Origin: Devosia sp. 66-14
GTDB taxonomy: Bacteria; Pseudomonadota; Alphaproteobacteria; Rhizobiales; Devosiaceae
Assembly: GCA_001899085.1 (NCBI GenBank)
Contig: MKVB01000002.1
Span: 376,945 to 440,944, forward strand
Length of the DNA: 64,000 nt
Reading direction: 5' to 3'
In this document: in pieces, positions 54,538 through 62,322 of the stretch
How the letters are laid out: each line of letters begins with the position of its first letter
Position numbering within the stretch: position 1 is the first letter of the stretch
Made by a program: the position numbers and the translations under genes
Notes under the pieces: generated by a model
Database searches by the model: none
Seen by the model: the letters and a program-made list of their open reading frames with translations, nothing else
Told to the model about the DNA's origin: nothing

Positions 54538-55212
54538 ATGGCGGATTTCATCGAGCTCAAGGCGACCGACCTCGCGGCGATGCTGTGTTCTCGGGTCTGC
54601 CATGACCTGATCAACCCCGTCGGGGCGATCGGGAACGGGCTCGAAGTGCTGGCCGACCCGACGCAGTCGGCGATGGCCGACGGGGCGCAGGAGCTGATCG
54701 CCAACGCCGCAAAGCAGGCGCGGGCCAAGCTCGAGTTCGCGCGGTTGGCCTTTGGCGCGTCGTCGACGGCGGGCACCGATTTCGACACGCGCGAGTGCGA
54801 GCGCGTGGCGCGGATCTATTTCGACATCGAGAAGGCCGATCTCGACTGGCAGGTGCCGCTGATCCTGCTGCCCAAGCACAAAGCCAAGCTGTTCATGAAC
54901 ATGCTGCTGATCGCCGCCATGGCGGTGCCGCGCGGCGGCGTGGTGACGGCCAAGATCGAAGGCGCCGCCGGCGCCGAGGTGTTCAAGCTGACGTCGAAAT
55001 CGGATCCCGAGAAGCGGCAGAAAACGCTGATGCCGTCGGGCGCCGAGGGCCTGCTGTCGGGTTCGCCCGAGGGTGGGGTCGACGCGCGGGGCATCCAGCC
55101 GTTCTATACCGGGATCCTGGCGCGGATGACCGAGATGGAGCTCAAGATCGGCATCGAGAACGACGTGTTCGAGTTCTCGGCGACGCCCAAGGCGGTGGCG
55201 GTCGCGGCCTGA
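54538..55212 (+). CDS. chpT: histidine phosphotransferase ChpT
   Basis: 224 aa. Phosphorelay protein that passes phosphate from CckA to CtrA and CpdR in the alphaproteobacterial cell-cycle circuit. The phospho-accepting His is H22 in CSRVCHDLINPVGAIGNGLE. The C-terminal half is a degenerate ATPase-like fold (LLPKHKAKLFMNMLLIAAMA). AAGGAT lies before ATG 54538 and a GANTC site (54514-54518) is 20 bases upstream. Its target ctrA is only 6 kb away in this window. Confidence 0.92.
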   Translation: MADFIELKATDLAAMLCSRVCHDLINPVGAIGNGLEVLADPTQSAMADGAQELIANAAKQARAKLEFARLAFGASSTAGTDFDTRECERVARIYFDIEKADLDWQVPLILLPKHKAKLFMNMLLIAAMAVPRGGVVTAKIEGAAGAEVFKLTSKSDPEKRQKTLMPSGAEGLLSGSPEGGVDARGIQPFYTGILARMTEMELKIGIENDVFEFSATPKAVAVAA

Positions 55213-55236
55213 TCGGCCGCGGCATTTCAGGCGCCG

Positions 55237-56175
55237 CTACAGGATGATGTCGTTGTCGGCCGTCAGCAGGCGGTTGAGCAGTTGGGTGTGGACTTCGATC
55301 TCGAAGTCGGCAACGCCGTCGCCGTTCACGTCGCCAGAGATCAGGTTGTAGTCGAGCCGGTCGTCGGCGAAGTCGACATATTCGACGCGCAGCTCTCCGG
55401 CCGTGCCGGAGAATTCCGCGTCGGAGATGAAGCTGAAGGCCTGATTGCCGTTGATCTGGGTATTGGCATCCATGGCGCCCAGGTTCACCTGGTCGCCGCC
55501 GAAGCTGGTCGACTGCAGGAAGTTGTAGATCACGTCGCGCTCGGCCCCGACGGCGCTTTCCTCGGGGGCGCGGAAATCGAAGCGGTCGATGCCCATGTCC
55601 TGGCCCCACCAGGGCGGGCCCAGGTTCTTGTTGCCGCTGTCCATGACGTCGCGACCGAGCCCGCCGATGAAGATGTCGTGGCCGTAGTCGGAACCGAGCA
55701 GCGTGTCGTTGCCGGCCCCGGCATCGATGACACTGCTCCAGCTCGAGACATCGAGCAGGTTGTCGCCATCGGTGCCGACCGCCGTGGTGCCGCGGCGGCT
55801 GCCGGCATCGATATCCAGCGCCTCGACACCGGTATAGCTGCGCAGATCCTGGCTGGTGGTGGCGCGGACGGTGTCGAAGCCGGCAGTGTCGACAATGGTG
55901 TCGCCGGTATCGTGGCCGACGAAATAGGTGTCGTCGCCCGCCCCGCCTTCGAGCCGGTCGATCCCGGTGCCGCCGATCAGGCGGTCATTGCCGTTGCCGC
56001 CCTCGAGGAAATCTTCGCCCTGCATGCCGACCAGCGTGTCGTCGGAATTGCCGGCGATGAGATGATCGCGGCCGGCGGCGCCGATCAGGGTATCCCGGCC
56101 ATCGGTGCCGGTGATCACCTGGTCGAAGCCGGTATCTTCGACTTCATCGGGAAAATCGGGCGGAGAACTCGGCAT
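55237..56175 (-). CDS. RTX-type calcium-binding secreted protein
   Basis: 312 aa without a signal peptide. Residues about 20-95 hold glycine-rich nonapeptide repeats of the hemolysin type (GTDGRDTLIGAAGRD, GGNGNDRLIGGTGIDRLEGG, AGDDTYFVG), with another block near GAGNDTLLGSDYG. The C-terminus is consistent with a type I secretion signal (NRLLTADNDIIL). No catalytic domain is visible. GGAGG lies six bases before ATG 56175; the frame upstream is intergenic. No type I exporter genes are in the window. It interrupts the chpT to response-regulator order. Confidence 0.85.
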   Translation of the reverse strand: MPSSPPDFPDEVEDTGFDQVITGTDGRDTLIGAAGRDHLIAGNSDDTLVGMQGEDFLEGGNGNDRLIGGTGIDRLEGGAGDDTYFVGHDTGDTIVDTAGFDTVRATTSQDLRSYTGVEALDIDAGSRRGTTAVGTDGDNLLDVSSWSSVIDAGAGNDTLLGSDYGHDIFIGGLGRDVMDSGNKNLGPPWWGQDMGIDRFDFRAPEESAVGAERDVIYNFLQSTSFGGDQVNLGAMDANTQINGNQAFSFISDAEFSGTAGELRVEYVDFADDRLDYNLISGDVNGDGVADFEIEVHTQLLNRLLTADNDIIL

Positions 56176-56591
56176 CGGCGCCTCCAATCGCGTGCAGTTC
56201 GGCAGACGGTAAGCCGATGTCGTTGCGGCCGGAGGTGCCGCAACAGCATGGCGGCGCTGCGCGATTTGCACTTGTGGCCCGGGGGACGGCAACTGAGCGG
56301 CGTTTGATGTGCGCAAGTTTTGTGCAGCCATGCGGCCGACAGTTCTGTTGGCGCGCAAGCAGGCAAAGGCGGCGTTGCTGCGAAAAACTTTCCCGATGCG
56401 GAGAAGGGTTCAATTTTCGCTAACCATTCGTAGGGAGATTTGGGAGGATAGTGTGGGCGAGCGACGAGTGTCGGTCGATCCGTGCCCGAGCCATCGGGCC
56501 GGCGGGTCGGCGTGGCAGGGCAGTTGCGCAGTGGTGGCAAGGGCCGAGGCGGCCTGTCGTTGCCACTGATTGAGGGTCGGAGAATAGCGTC
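56176..56591. other. intergenic region upstream of RTX and response regulator genes
   Basis: 416 bases between divergent genes. It has the RTX ribosome site at its left end and a lower-GC stretch near 56385-56445 (likely promoter area) with CTAACCAT at 56420-56427, one base off the CtrA half-site. No convincing gene. Confidence 0.5.
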
Positions 56592-56972
56592 ATGAAATCC
56601 TGCCTCGTCGTCGACGATTCCAGCGTGGTGCGCAAAGTCGCGCGCCGCATCCTGGAGGACCTCGACTACATCGTCGACGAGGCCGAGGACGGGCAGGAAG
56701 CCTTCGACAAGTGCCGCCAGGAAATGCCCGACGCCATTCTGCTCGACTGGCAGATGCCGGTGATGAGCGGGCTCGAATTCCTCAAGCTGCTGCGGGGCTA
56801 TGTCGGCGGCCACACGCCGCGCGTGGTCTACATGGTCACCGAGAACGATATCGGGCAGATCGCGCTGGCGCTGAAGGCCGGGGTCGACGACTACATGATG
56901 AAGCCGTTCGACCGCGACCATCTCGAGGGCAAGTTCACCGTCAGCGCCGCCGAACGCGCCAGCGTCGCCTGA
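56592..56972 (+). CDS. single-domain response regulator, CheY-like
   Basis: 126 aa receiver domain alone: acidic pair D8-D9, phosphoacceptor D52 in LLDWQMPVMSG, Thr in YMVTEND and Lys in MMKPFDRD. It has no output domain, so it acts by protein contact or as a phosphate sink. Receivers starting CLVVDDSSVVRKVARRIL are commonly found near chpT in this group (recollection); here it is 1.4 kb from chpT with the RTX gene between. GGAG is nine bases upstream. Confidence 0.92.
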   Translation: MKSCLVVDDSSVVRKVARRILEDLDYIVDEAEDGQEAFDKCRQEMPDAILLDWQMPVMSGLEFLKLLRGYVGGHTPRVVYMVTENDIGQIALALKAGVDDYMMKPFDRDHLEGKFTVSAAERASVA

Positions 56973-56975
56973 GCG

Positions 56976-57608
56976 TCAGGCCCCTTCCGTCCATTCCTCG
57001 CTGATGAACTGTTTCGACGGGTTGAGCCGCGGGAACGAGATGGCCGGCACGCCGACGCCGAGGAAGGCGCAGAGCGGCGCCCAACCCTCGCGGACGTCGA
57101 AAACCAGCAGGCGGGACGCTGGAATGCTGGCCTCGACCTCGGCGATATGGGCGTTGAACAGCCGGGTGGCGTAGGACCGTTCGAACATCCGGCCGTCGAA
57201 CACGCCGTCGACGATCAGCTTGTTGGCCATTTCGGCGACCCCGTTGATGTGCGGATCGTCATAGCTGCCGCGACCGGCCATGAACTTGGCGATGGTGGCC
57301 TGGACGCTGTCGAACCAGGTGTCGGCATCGCGCACCGTGAGGATCACCTTGGCGTCGGGGTAATGGGCAGCCAGCTCGCGCCAGTAGCGGGCGCCGGGCC
57401 AGTCGACCTGGGCGCGGTAGCCACTAAAGATCGTCTCCCAGTGGGGGTGACCGCCATCGGCCAATGCCTGCCAGCCGGGCAGTTGCTCAGGATGGTCGCG
57501 CACCTCGAACATATGGTGCGCCGGGCCGAAGCCCAGGTGTTCCAGGGCGACCTTCAGCGAATTGGTGCCGGTGCGCCCAAAGCCCGGGCCGATGATCTCA
57601 AGCGACAT
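56976..57608 (-). CDS. sulfotransferase-family protein
   Basis: 210 aa. The N-terminal EIIGPGFGRTGTNSLKVALE is the PAPS-binding 5' loop, with KVILTVRDADTWFDSVQATI as the 3' phosphate-binding part. It fits the short bacterial Sulfotransfer_4-type family. The acceptor is unknown. ATG 57608 gives a proper start; the upstream frame is a shadow. It follows the 69-codon gene by 17 bases on the same strand. Confidence 0.85.
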   Translation of the reverse strand: MSLEIIGPGFGRTGTNSLKVALEHLGFGPAHHMFEVRDHPEQLPGWQALADGGHPHWETIFSGYRAQVDWPGARYWRELAAHYPDAKVILTVRDADTWFDSVQATIAKFMAGRGSYDDPHINGVAEMANKLIVDGVFDGRMFERSYATRLFNAHIAEVEASIPASRLLVFDVREGWAPLCAFLGVGVPAISFPRLNPSKQFISEEWTEGA

Positions 57609-57625
57609 TTCGTTCCCTCCAATGT

Positions 57626-57835
57626 TCAGGCGTGGCGCGTGACGCGGGCGCGTTCGGCGGCAACCGGGTAGGCGTGACGGATGGCTGCGCAGAGGCGGCC
57701 GACCCATGACGGCAGGGTGGGGCCCGAAGCGTAGCGGGCGTAATAGGCGTCCTCGCCGCGGGGCATCGCCCCGTCGTTCCGGGCCGTGGCCGCGGGCGAC
57801 AGGCCGTCAGCGGCGGCGGCAAGATAGATGTCCAT
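57626..57835 (-). CDS. small hypothetical protein
   Basis: 69 aa, not recognised. It starts MDIYLAAAADGLSPAATARN, with GAGGAGG five bases upstream of ATG 57835, and ends YPVAAERARVTRHA. It has no membrane segment. It looks like a real gene because of the ribosome site and its 17-base distance from the sulfotransferase gene; a longer frame from 57919 lacks a site. Confidence 0.6.
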   Translation of the reverse strand: MDIYLAAAADGLSPAATARNDGAMPRGEDAYYARYASGPTLPSWVGRLCAAIRHAYPVAAERARVTRHA

Positions 57836-57941
57836 TTCGACCTCCTCATCGGCGCCGGTGGGGCGCTGTGGAGGCAAATCTGAACGCGTTGGGCGCTTTT
57901 GGTCCTTAGGTAGTTGCAAAACTCCTGCTAAATCGCGGGGG

Positions 57942-59471
57942 TCAGCTGAGGCCCGCCTTGCGCAGCCCCTCGATCAGCACCTCGAACCGGCCGTCCGAAC
58001 GGCGGCCGACGGTGCGCAAACCGGCGATGCTGCTATGCGGCGCCAGCTGCAGGAGGCGCTGCAGCACCATCCGAGCCTCATCGAGCCGGCCCAGATGCGC
58101 GTAAGCCGCGGTGAGCATCCAGTAAGTGGGCGGCCAATCCGCCAGAGTGGCGCGGGAGCGCTCGAGCCAGCCGATGGCGCCCTCGAAGTCACGCATGAAG
58201 AAGCGCGAAAAGCCGATGCCGGCGAGGCTCTCGGAGGCTTCGGGAGCGCCGGGGCTCAGGGTGTAGGCACGCCGGTAGCAGGCCTCGGCCTGGAGCGGAT
58301 CGCCGGCCAGCATGTTGCAGATGCCGCCCAGCACCTGGACGACGACATTGTGCGGATTGGCCGCCAGTGCCCGGTCGGCCATGGCGAGGCCCTCGGCAGG
58401 CATAAGGCCGATGGCCAGCAGGGAGTGGCTGCAGATGGCCAGCACCAGCGGATCGTCGTCGCCATACTGCAGCGCCAGGCGGGCCAGTTGCAGGCAACGG
58501 GCGGCGCCGGCAGCGTCGAGTGCGGTGAGCGCCACGGTGCCGTGGCGGGCCAGGCTCCACGAGGCATAGGCGAGAGCGGCCGCGTAGTCCGGCTGCAGCG
58601 CGATGGCGCGTTCGAGGTGATCGAGCGCCGTCAGGTAGTCGGCCGGGTCACGCGAGCCGAAATAGGGCAGGGCACGCAGGAAATGATCATAGGCCTGCGG
58701 GTTCTCGGGCCAGCGGCGACGGGTGCGCTCGATCTCGGCGCGGCGGATCTGCGGTTCGACGAGGCCCACCACGGAGGCGGTGATGGTGTCTTGGAACTCG
58801 AAGATCTGGCCCATCTCGCCATCGAAGCTCGAGGCCCACAAGTGGGTGCCGGTGGCCGCGTCGACCAGTTGCACGGTGACCCGGACCCGCTCGCCGGAAA
58901 GCCGCACGCTGCCCTCGAGCAGGTAGCGGACGCCGAGTTCGCGGGCCACCTGGCGCACGTCGGAGGCGCGATCCCGGTAGGCGAAGGAGGAGTAACGCGA
59001 GACCACGGCAAAGGATTTGAAGCGGCTGAGGGCGGTGATCAGGTCTTCGACCAGGCCATCGGCGAAATAGTCGCGCGTGGCGTCGGCGCTGAGGTCGACA
59101 AAGGGCAGCACTGCGACGCTGGGCTTTCCCTCGGCCTCGGCCGACGAGGCCTCGGGCTGGGCGGCAGGCGCTGCGACCAGGCGATAGCCGACGCGCGGGA
59201 CGGTGACGATCCACTCGCCGCCATCCGGGCGGCTGCCGAGCTCCCGCCGCAACGCGGCGATCTGGACCGTGATATTGCCTTCCTCGACGATGACGCCGGG
59301 CCAGACGCGCTCGAGCAGCTCGGCTTTGGTGACCACCTCGCCCTCAGCCGCGAGCATGGTTTCGAGCATGGTCAACGCCCGCGGACCAAGCGCCACCGGC
59401 TGGCCGTCGCGCTGCAACTGGCGGCCTGGCTTCAGAACAAATGGGCCGAACCTGTGTTGTGCCTCATCCAT
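57942..59471 (-). CDS. winged-helix/TPR regulator with TolB/FlgO-like domain (second copy)
   Basis: 509 aa, same architecture as 18087-19619: winged helix at about 1-105 (FGPFVLKPGRQLQRDGQPVA, VPRVGYRLVA), middle domain (SVAVLPFVDLSADATRDYFA, LGVRYLLEGSVRLSGERVRV) and TPR helices to the end. No membrane anchor. The first conserved residues fix ATG 59471. Its targets are not obvious; neighbours on the same strand are a DUF2867 gene upstream and the 69-codon gene downstream. Confidence 0.83.
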   Translation of the reverse strand: MDEAQHRFGPFVLKPGRQLQRDGQPVALGPRALTMLETMLAAEGEVVTKAELLERVWPGVIVEEGNITVQIAALRRELGSRPDGGEWIVTVPRVGYRLVAAPAAQPEASSAEAEGKPSVAVLPFVDLSADATRDYFADGLVEDLITALSRFKSFAVVSRYSSFAYRDRASDVRQVARELGVRYLLEGSVRLSGERVRVTVQLVDAATGTHLWASSFDGEMGQIFEFQDTITASVVGLVEPQIRRAEIERTRRRWPENPQAYDHFLRALPYFGSRDPADYLTALDHLERAIALQPDYAAALAYASWSLARHGTVALTALDAAGAARCLQLARLALQYGDDDPLVLAICSHSLLAIGLMPAEGLAMADRALAANPHNVVVQVLGGICNMLAGDPLQAEACYRRAYTLSPGAPEASESLAGIGFSRFFMRDFEGAIGWLERSRATLADWPPTYWMLTAAYAHLGRLDEARMVLQRLLQLAPHSSIAGLRTVGRRSDGRFEVLIEGLRKAGLS

Positions 59472-59594
59472 GGCAGAGGTTGTACATCGAAGCGCCGGTG
59501 TTTCGTAGACCCGCGGCGCGACCAACAAGCAAAACCAGAAGCGGTCGACGGAATTACTGCGGCTGATGCACCCAGCTCATCGCCGGATACATGG

Positions 59595-60083
59595 TCAGGC
59601 GGCGACGTTGGCGAGCATGCGACGGACGATCAGCTTGTGGAAGGGCAGTACGCCAAGCAGATAGAGCCGGCCGCCGAGATTGTGTGGATGCACCCAGGTG
59701 GAGATCGCGGCGAGCGGCTGCGGGCCTGCCGTCTTGAGCACCGAGACGCGGAAATCGAGATGGCGATCGTCCTCGCCGAGGATCGCCTCGTTGGACGACA
59801 ACTCCTCGATCCGGAAGAAGCTGACATAGTCACCGCTGCCCGGATGCGGCGTGGCGGGCGGCAGGTCGGCGCCGGTCTTGAGCCCCAGCGGCGAGACGAG
59901 GCTGTTGCGCAGCCAGAGCAGCCCGTTGACCCAGCCCGGCATGACCGTCAGCCGCTCCGCCAGTTGCAACGGAGTGAGGTCCGGATCGGCGAGTGGTACG
60001 GCATAGGAGTCGACGAAATCACCAGGGCCGATGCGTTTTCGCAGCAGGCTGGTGAGCGGCAGCTGAAATGGTCGAGCGCGCAT
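59595..60083 (-). CDS. DUF2867 family protein
   Basis: 162 aa. It has the family blocks FVDSYAVPLADPDLTPLQLA, MPGWVNGLLWLRNSLVSPLG, YVSFFRIEELSSNEAILGED and HPHNLGGRLYLLGVLPFHKL. Members are cytosolic with a START-like feel and unknown function. Stands alone between a regulator and a kinase-fold gene. Confidence 0.85.
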   Translation of the reverse strand: MRARPFQLPLTSLLRKRIGPGDFVDSYAVPLADPDLTPLQLAERLTVMPGWVNGLLWLRNSLVSPLGLKTGADLPPATPHPGSGDYVSFFRIEELSSNEAILGEDDRHLDFRVSVLKTAGPQPLAAISTWVHPHNLGGRLYLLGVLPFHKLIVRRMLANVAA

Positions 60084-60137
60084 GGGGGTAATGTGCGCAT
60101 GCCTGTCGTGGCGCGCGATGCGACATCGGCGCGCGGG

Positions 60138-61055
60138 CTAGCCGGCGCGGTCGAGCGCCATGTGAACCCAGCGCAGGTCTTCGGCGAGGGTGCGGCCGGC
60201 CGGCTTCTCGTCCGGTCCGGCATCGCCGCGCCAGGCGAGGAAGGCGATGGCGGAAGCGGCATTGAAGAGCCGGACCCGGTCGAGATCGATCGGCTGGCCA
60301 CCGGCGGCTTCGTAGGCTTCCACGGCAGCGGTGAACAGTGCCTCCTCCTGAACATCCAGCAGCAGGTAGCGGAAATCGTAGTGCCGATCGGCGCGCGAGG
60401 CTTCGTCGTAGTCGAACACGCCAAGCACGGCGCCGTCCGCTGTCAGCACCATGTTGTGAAAGCCGAAATCGGTATGGGCGAGAACAGGTTCGGCGAGATC
60501 CAGTTTCGCGGCTTCATATCGGTGAAGCAGCGCCATAGCCTCATCGATCAGCGCTCGATCGCCCGTGACGCGCGCCAGGTCTGCTGCGACCTGAGCCGGC
60601 GGCAGCGGCCAGGCGGGGCTTGGCAGCAGCCAGTCGCCCAGTTCGCGCGGAGGAATGCTCAGGTGTTGGTCGGCAAGCACGCGGCCGAGATCGGCGCCCA
60701 GCACGGCAGCGAAATGCCGGTCGTCGCGAACTCGCTGATAGACACTGAACGGGTCGGCAGTGCCCGGAACTTCCGCGCGGAGCTGCCAGCCGGTCGCCGA
60801 CCGGTGGATGAGGCGTGGCGCGCGGAAGCTGCAATGGCGTTCGATGAGGGCGAGGGTGCGGGCTTCGCGCGCGAGGCGCTCCCGGCCATGCGGATCGGTC
60901 GGGAACCAGGCAATGCAGTGGCCGGGCAGACGCGCCGCGAAGCGATTGTCGCGAACGAGAAGCGTGATCTCGGTCGGATCGACGGCGAAGCCGATGCCGG
61001 CGAGGGCCGCGACAACCGCCGCCGGATCAGGGGCAATCCACTCGATATCGTTCAT
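60138..61055 (-). CDS. aminoglycoside phosphotransferase-fold kinase
   Basis: 305 aa. The catalytic loop HTDFGFHNMVL (HxDxxxxN) and the metal-binding FDYDEA are present, as in APH/choline-kinase-like enzymes. N-lobe starts near residue 30. The small-molecule acceptor is unknown; antibiotic resistance is possible but not shown. ATG 61055 starts MNDIEWIAPDPAAV; the longer frame is antisense to nothing but lies in the terminator region of ctrA. Confidence 0.85.
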   Translation of the reverse strand: MNDIEWIAPDPAAVVAALAGIGFAVDPTEITLLVRDNRFAARLPGHCIAWFPTDPHGRERLAREARTLALIERHCSFRAPRLIHRSATGWQLRAEVPGTADPFSVYQRVRDDRHFAAVLGADLGRVLADQHLSIPPRELGDWLLPSPAWPLPPAQVAADLARVTGDRALIDEAMALLHRYEAAKLDLAEPVLAHTDFGFHNMVLTADGAVLGVFDYDEASRADRHYDFRYLLLDVQEEALFTAAVEAYEAAGGQPIDLDRVRLFNAASAIAFLAWRGDAGPDEKPAGRTLAEDLRWVHMALDRAG

Positions 61056-61162
61056 GGCCTGAGGCTGCCATTGGGCGGCTGGGTGCTCAAGGGCCTGTCG
61101 ATTATCGGAGCGTCCGTACCAGCTAAGCCGCCTGCGCGAAGATTTCGGCCTTGAATAGCGAA

Positions 61163-61188
61163 AACCCCGCACCTTCTGGTACGGGGTT
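61163..61188 (-). terminator. ctrA terminator
   Basis: Arms AACCCCGCACC and GGTACGGGGTT (one G-T pair) with loop TTCT, followed on the minus strand by TTCGC. It lies 31 bases after the ctrA stop. Confidence 0.82.
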
Positions 61189-61218
61189 CCCCAGGTCTGC
61201 CGCAACGCAGGACTTAGA

Positions 61219-61929
61219 TCAGGCGACGCTCGATTCCGCGAAGCTCTCGCTCTCGTCGGGCTCGCGCAGCACGTAGCCGCGGCCCCAGACGGTCTCGATG
61301 TAGTTCTTGCCACCGGTGGCGACCGAAAGCTTCTTCCTGAGCTTGCAGATGAAGACGTCGATGATCTTCAGCTCGGGCTCGTCCATGCCGCCATAGAGGT
61401 GGTTGAGGAACATTTCCTTGGTGAGGGTGGTTCCCTTGCGGAGCGAGAGCAGCTCCAGCATCTGGTATTCCTTGCCGGTCAGGTGCACGCGGGCCGACTG
61501 GACTTCAACGGTCTTGGTGTCGAGGTTGACGCTCAGGTCGCCGGTGTTGATCACCGACTGGGCATGGCCCTTGGACCGGCGAACGATGGCGTGGATGCGG
61601 GCGACCAGCTCATCCTTGTGGAACGGCTTGGTCATGTAGTCGTCGGCGCCGAAGCCGAGACCGCGCACCTTGTCTTCGATGCCGGCAAGACCCGAAAGGA
61701 TCAGGATCGGGGTCTGCACCTTGGCCACGCGCAGGGTGCGCAGCACTTCATAGCCCGACATGTCGGGAAGGTTCAGATCGAGCAGGATGATATCGTAGTC
61801 GTAGAGCTTGCCTAGGTCGACGCCCTCTTCACCGAGGTCGGTCGTGTATACGTTGAAACTCTCTGATTTGAGCATCAGCTCGATGCTCTGCGCTGTCGCG
61901 CTGTCGTCCTCGATCAAGAGTACACGCAT
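61219..61929 (-). CDS. ctrA: cell-cycle master response regulator CtrA
   Basis: 236 aa OmpR-type regulator of cell cycle and flagellar genes. The receiver has E7-D8-D9, phosphoacceptor D51 ([14 protein letters not shown]) and Lys in [11 protein letters not shown]. The DNA-binding winged helix covers about 125-225 ([36 protein letters not shown]). The C-terminus reads ESFAESSVA: the last residues are VA, not the AA that serves ClpXP recognition in Caulobacter. It is divergent from fliI, one of its likely targets. Confidence 0.97.
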   Translation of the reverse strand: MRVLLIEDDSATAQSIELMLKSESFNVYTTDLGEEGVDLGKLYDYDIILLDLNLPDMSGYEVLRTLRVAKVQTPILILSGLAGIEDKVRGLGFGADDYMTKPFHKDELVARIHAIVRRSKGHAQSVINTGDLSVNLDTKTVEVQSARVHLTGKEYQMLELLSLRKGTTLTKEMFLNHLYGGMDEPELKIIDVFICKLRKKLSVATGGKNYIETVWGRGYVLREPDESESFAESSVA

Positions 61930-62322
61930 GCCGTCAATCCCCTTAAACCGTTCCCTGCTGGAACCATGGTGAAGCGCCGTGCGCGTTCACCCTTAACCGA
62001 ACCCTACTGGATATGACCCAAACCTAAGCGCAATTAGTTAACAAAGTTTAATTCTGATCCGCAAGATGCAATGGGTCTCCCGTTAGTGATATGTTAAATC
62101 GTTGAAAATGCTAATGAAATCGCATCTGTCGGACTTAATAAATTAGGTTAAGAAAGCTCTACAATCGACTCTGCGGACTCAAGGATTTGGGGCCCTTGAG
62201 GGCTTGGAAAGCAGCGCGAGGCACGCCAGGCGGATGTGGGGGTAGGGGCCCATGGTTAACGCTTTTTGCTTAACGTTCGGTTACCGTGGTCGGCAGCGAT
62301 TCGGGCAGCGTGAAAGAGGCCG
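61930..62322. promoter_or_regulatory. AT-rich divergent control region of ctrA and fliI
   Basis: 393 bases, clearly more AT-rich than the genome in 61985-62165. It has a CtrA half-site at 62252-62259 and three GANTC methylation sites (62167, 62176, 62298). Other TTAA words occur at 62036-62052, 62138-62152 and 62255-62274 but with spacings of 6, 9 and 10, not the canonical 7. No gene. Confidence 0.7.
62252..62259 (-). promoter_or_regulatory. CtrA half-site TTAACCAT
   Basis: Exact match on the minus strand, 64 bases before the fliI start. Half-sites of this sequence mark many CtrA targets in Hyphomicrobiales, including flagellar genes. Confidence 0.65.

Noticed and set aside
56453-56569. Small GTG-started frame with GGGAGG upstream, before the CheY-like gene
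   Set aside because: 38 codons with an Arg/Cys/Ser-rich product and no overlap or coupling with neighbours; the ribosome-like sequence alone is not enough.
60138-61055. Calling the kinase-fold gene an antibiotic-resistance gene
   Set aside because: The HxDxxxxN and DxD motifs are shared by many small-molecule kinases; nothing points to aminoglycosides.
57828-61154. 1108-codon open frame on the plus strand
   Set aside because: It runs antisense across the regulator, DUF2867 and kinase genes and has no family features. It is a high-GC mirror frame.
62036-62274. Canonical CtrA boxes TTAA-N7-TTAA
   Set aside because: TTAA pairs are present but with spacings of 6, 9 and 10, so only the TTAACCAT half-site was kept.
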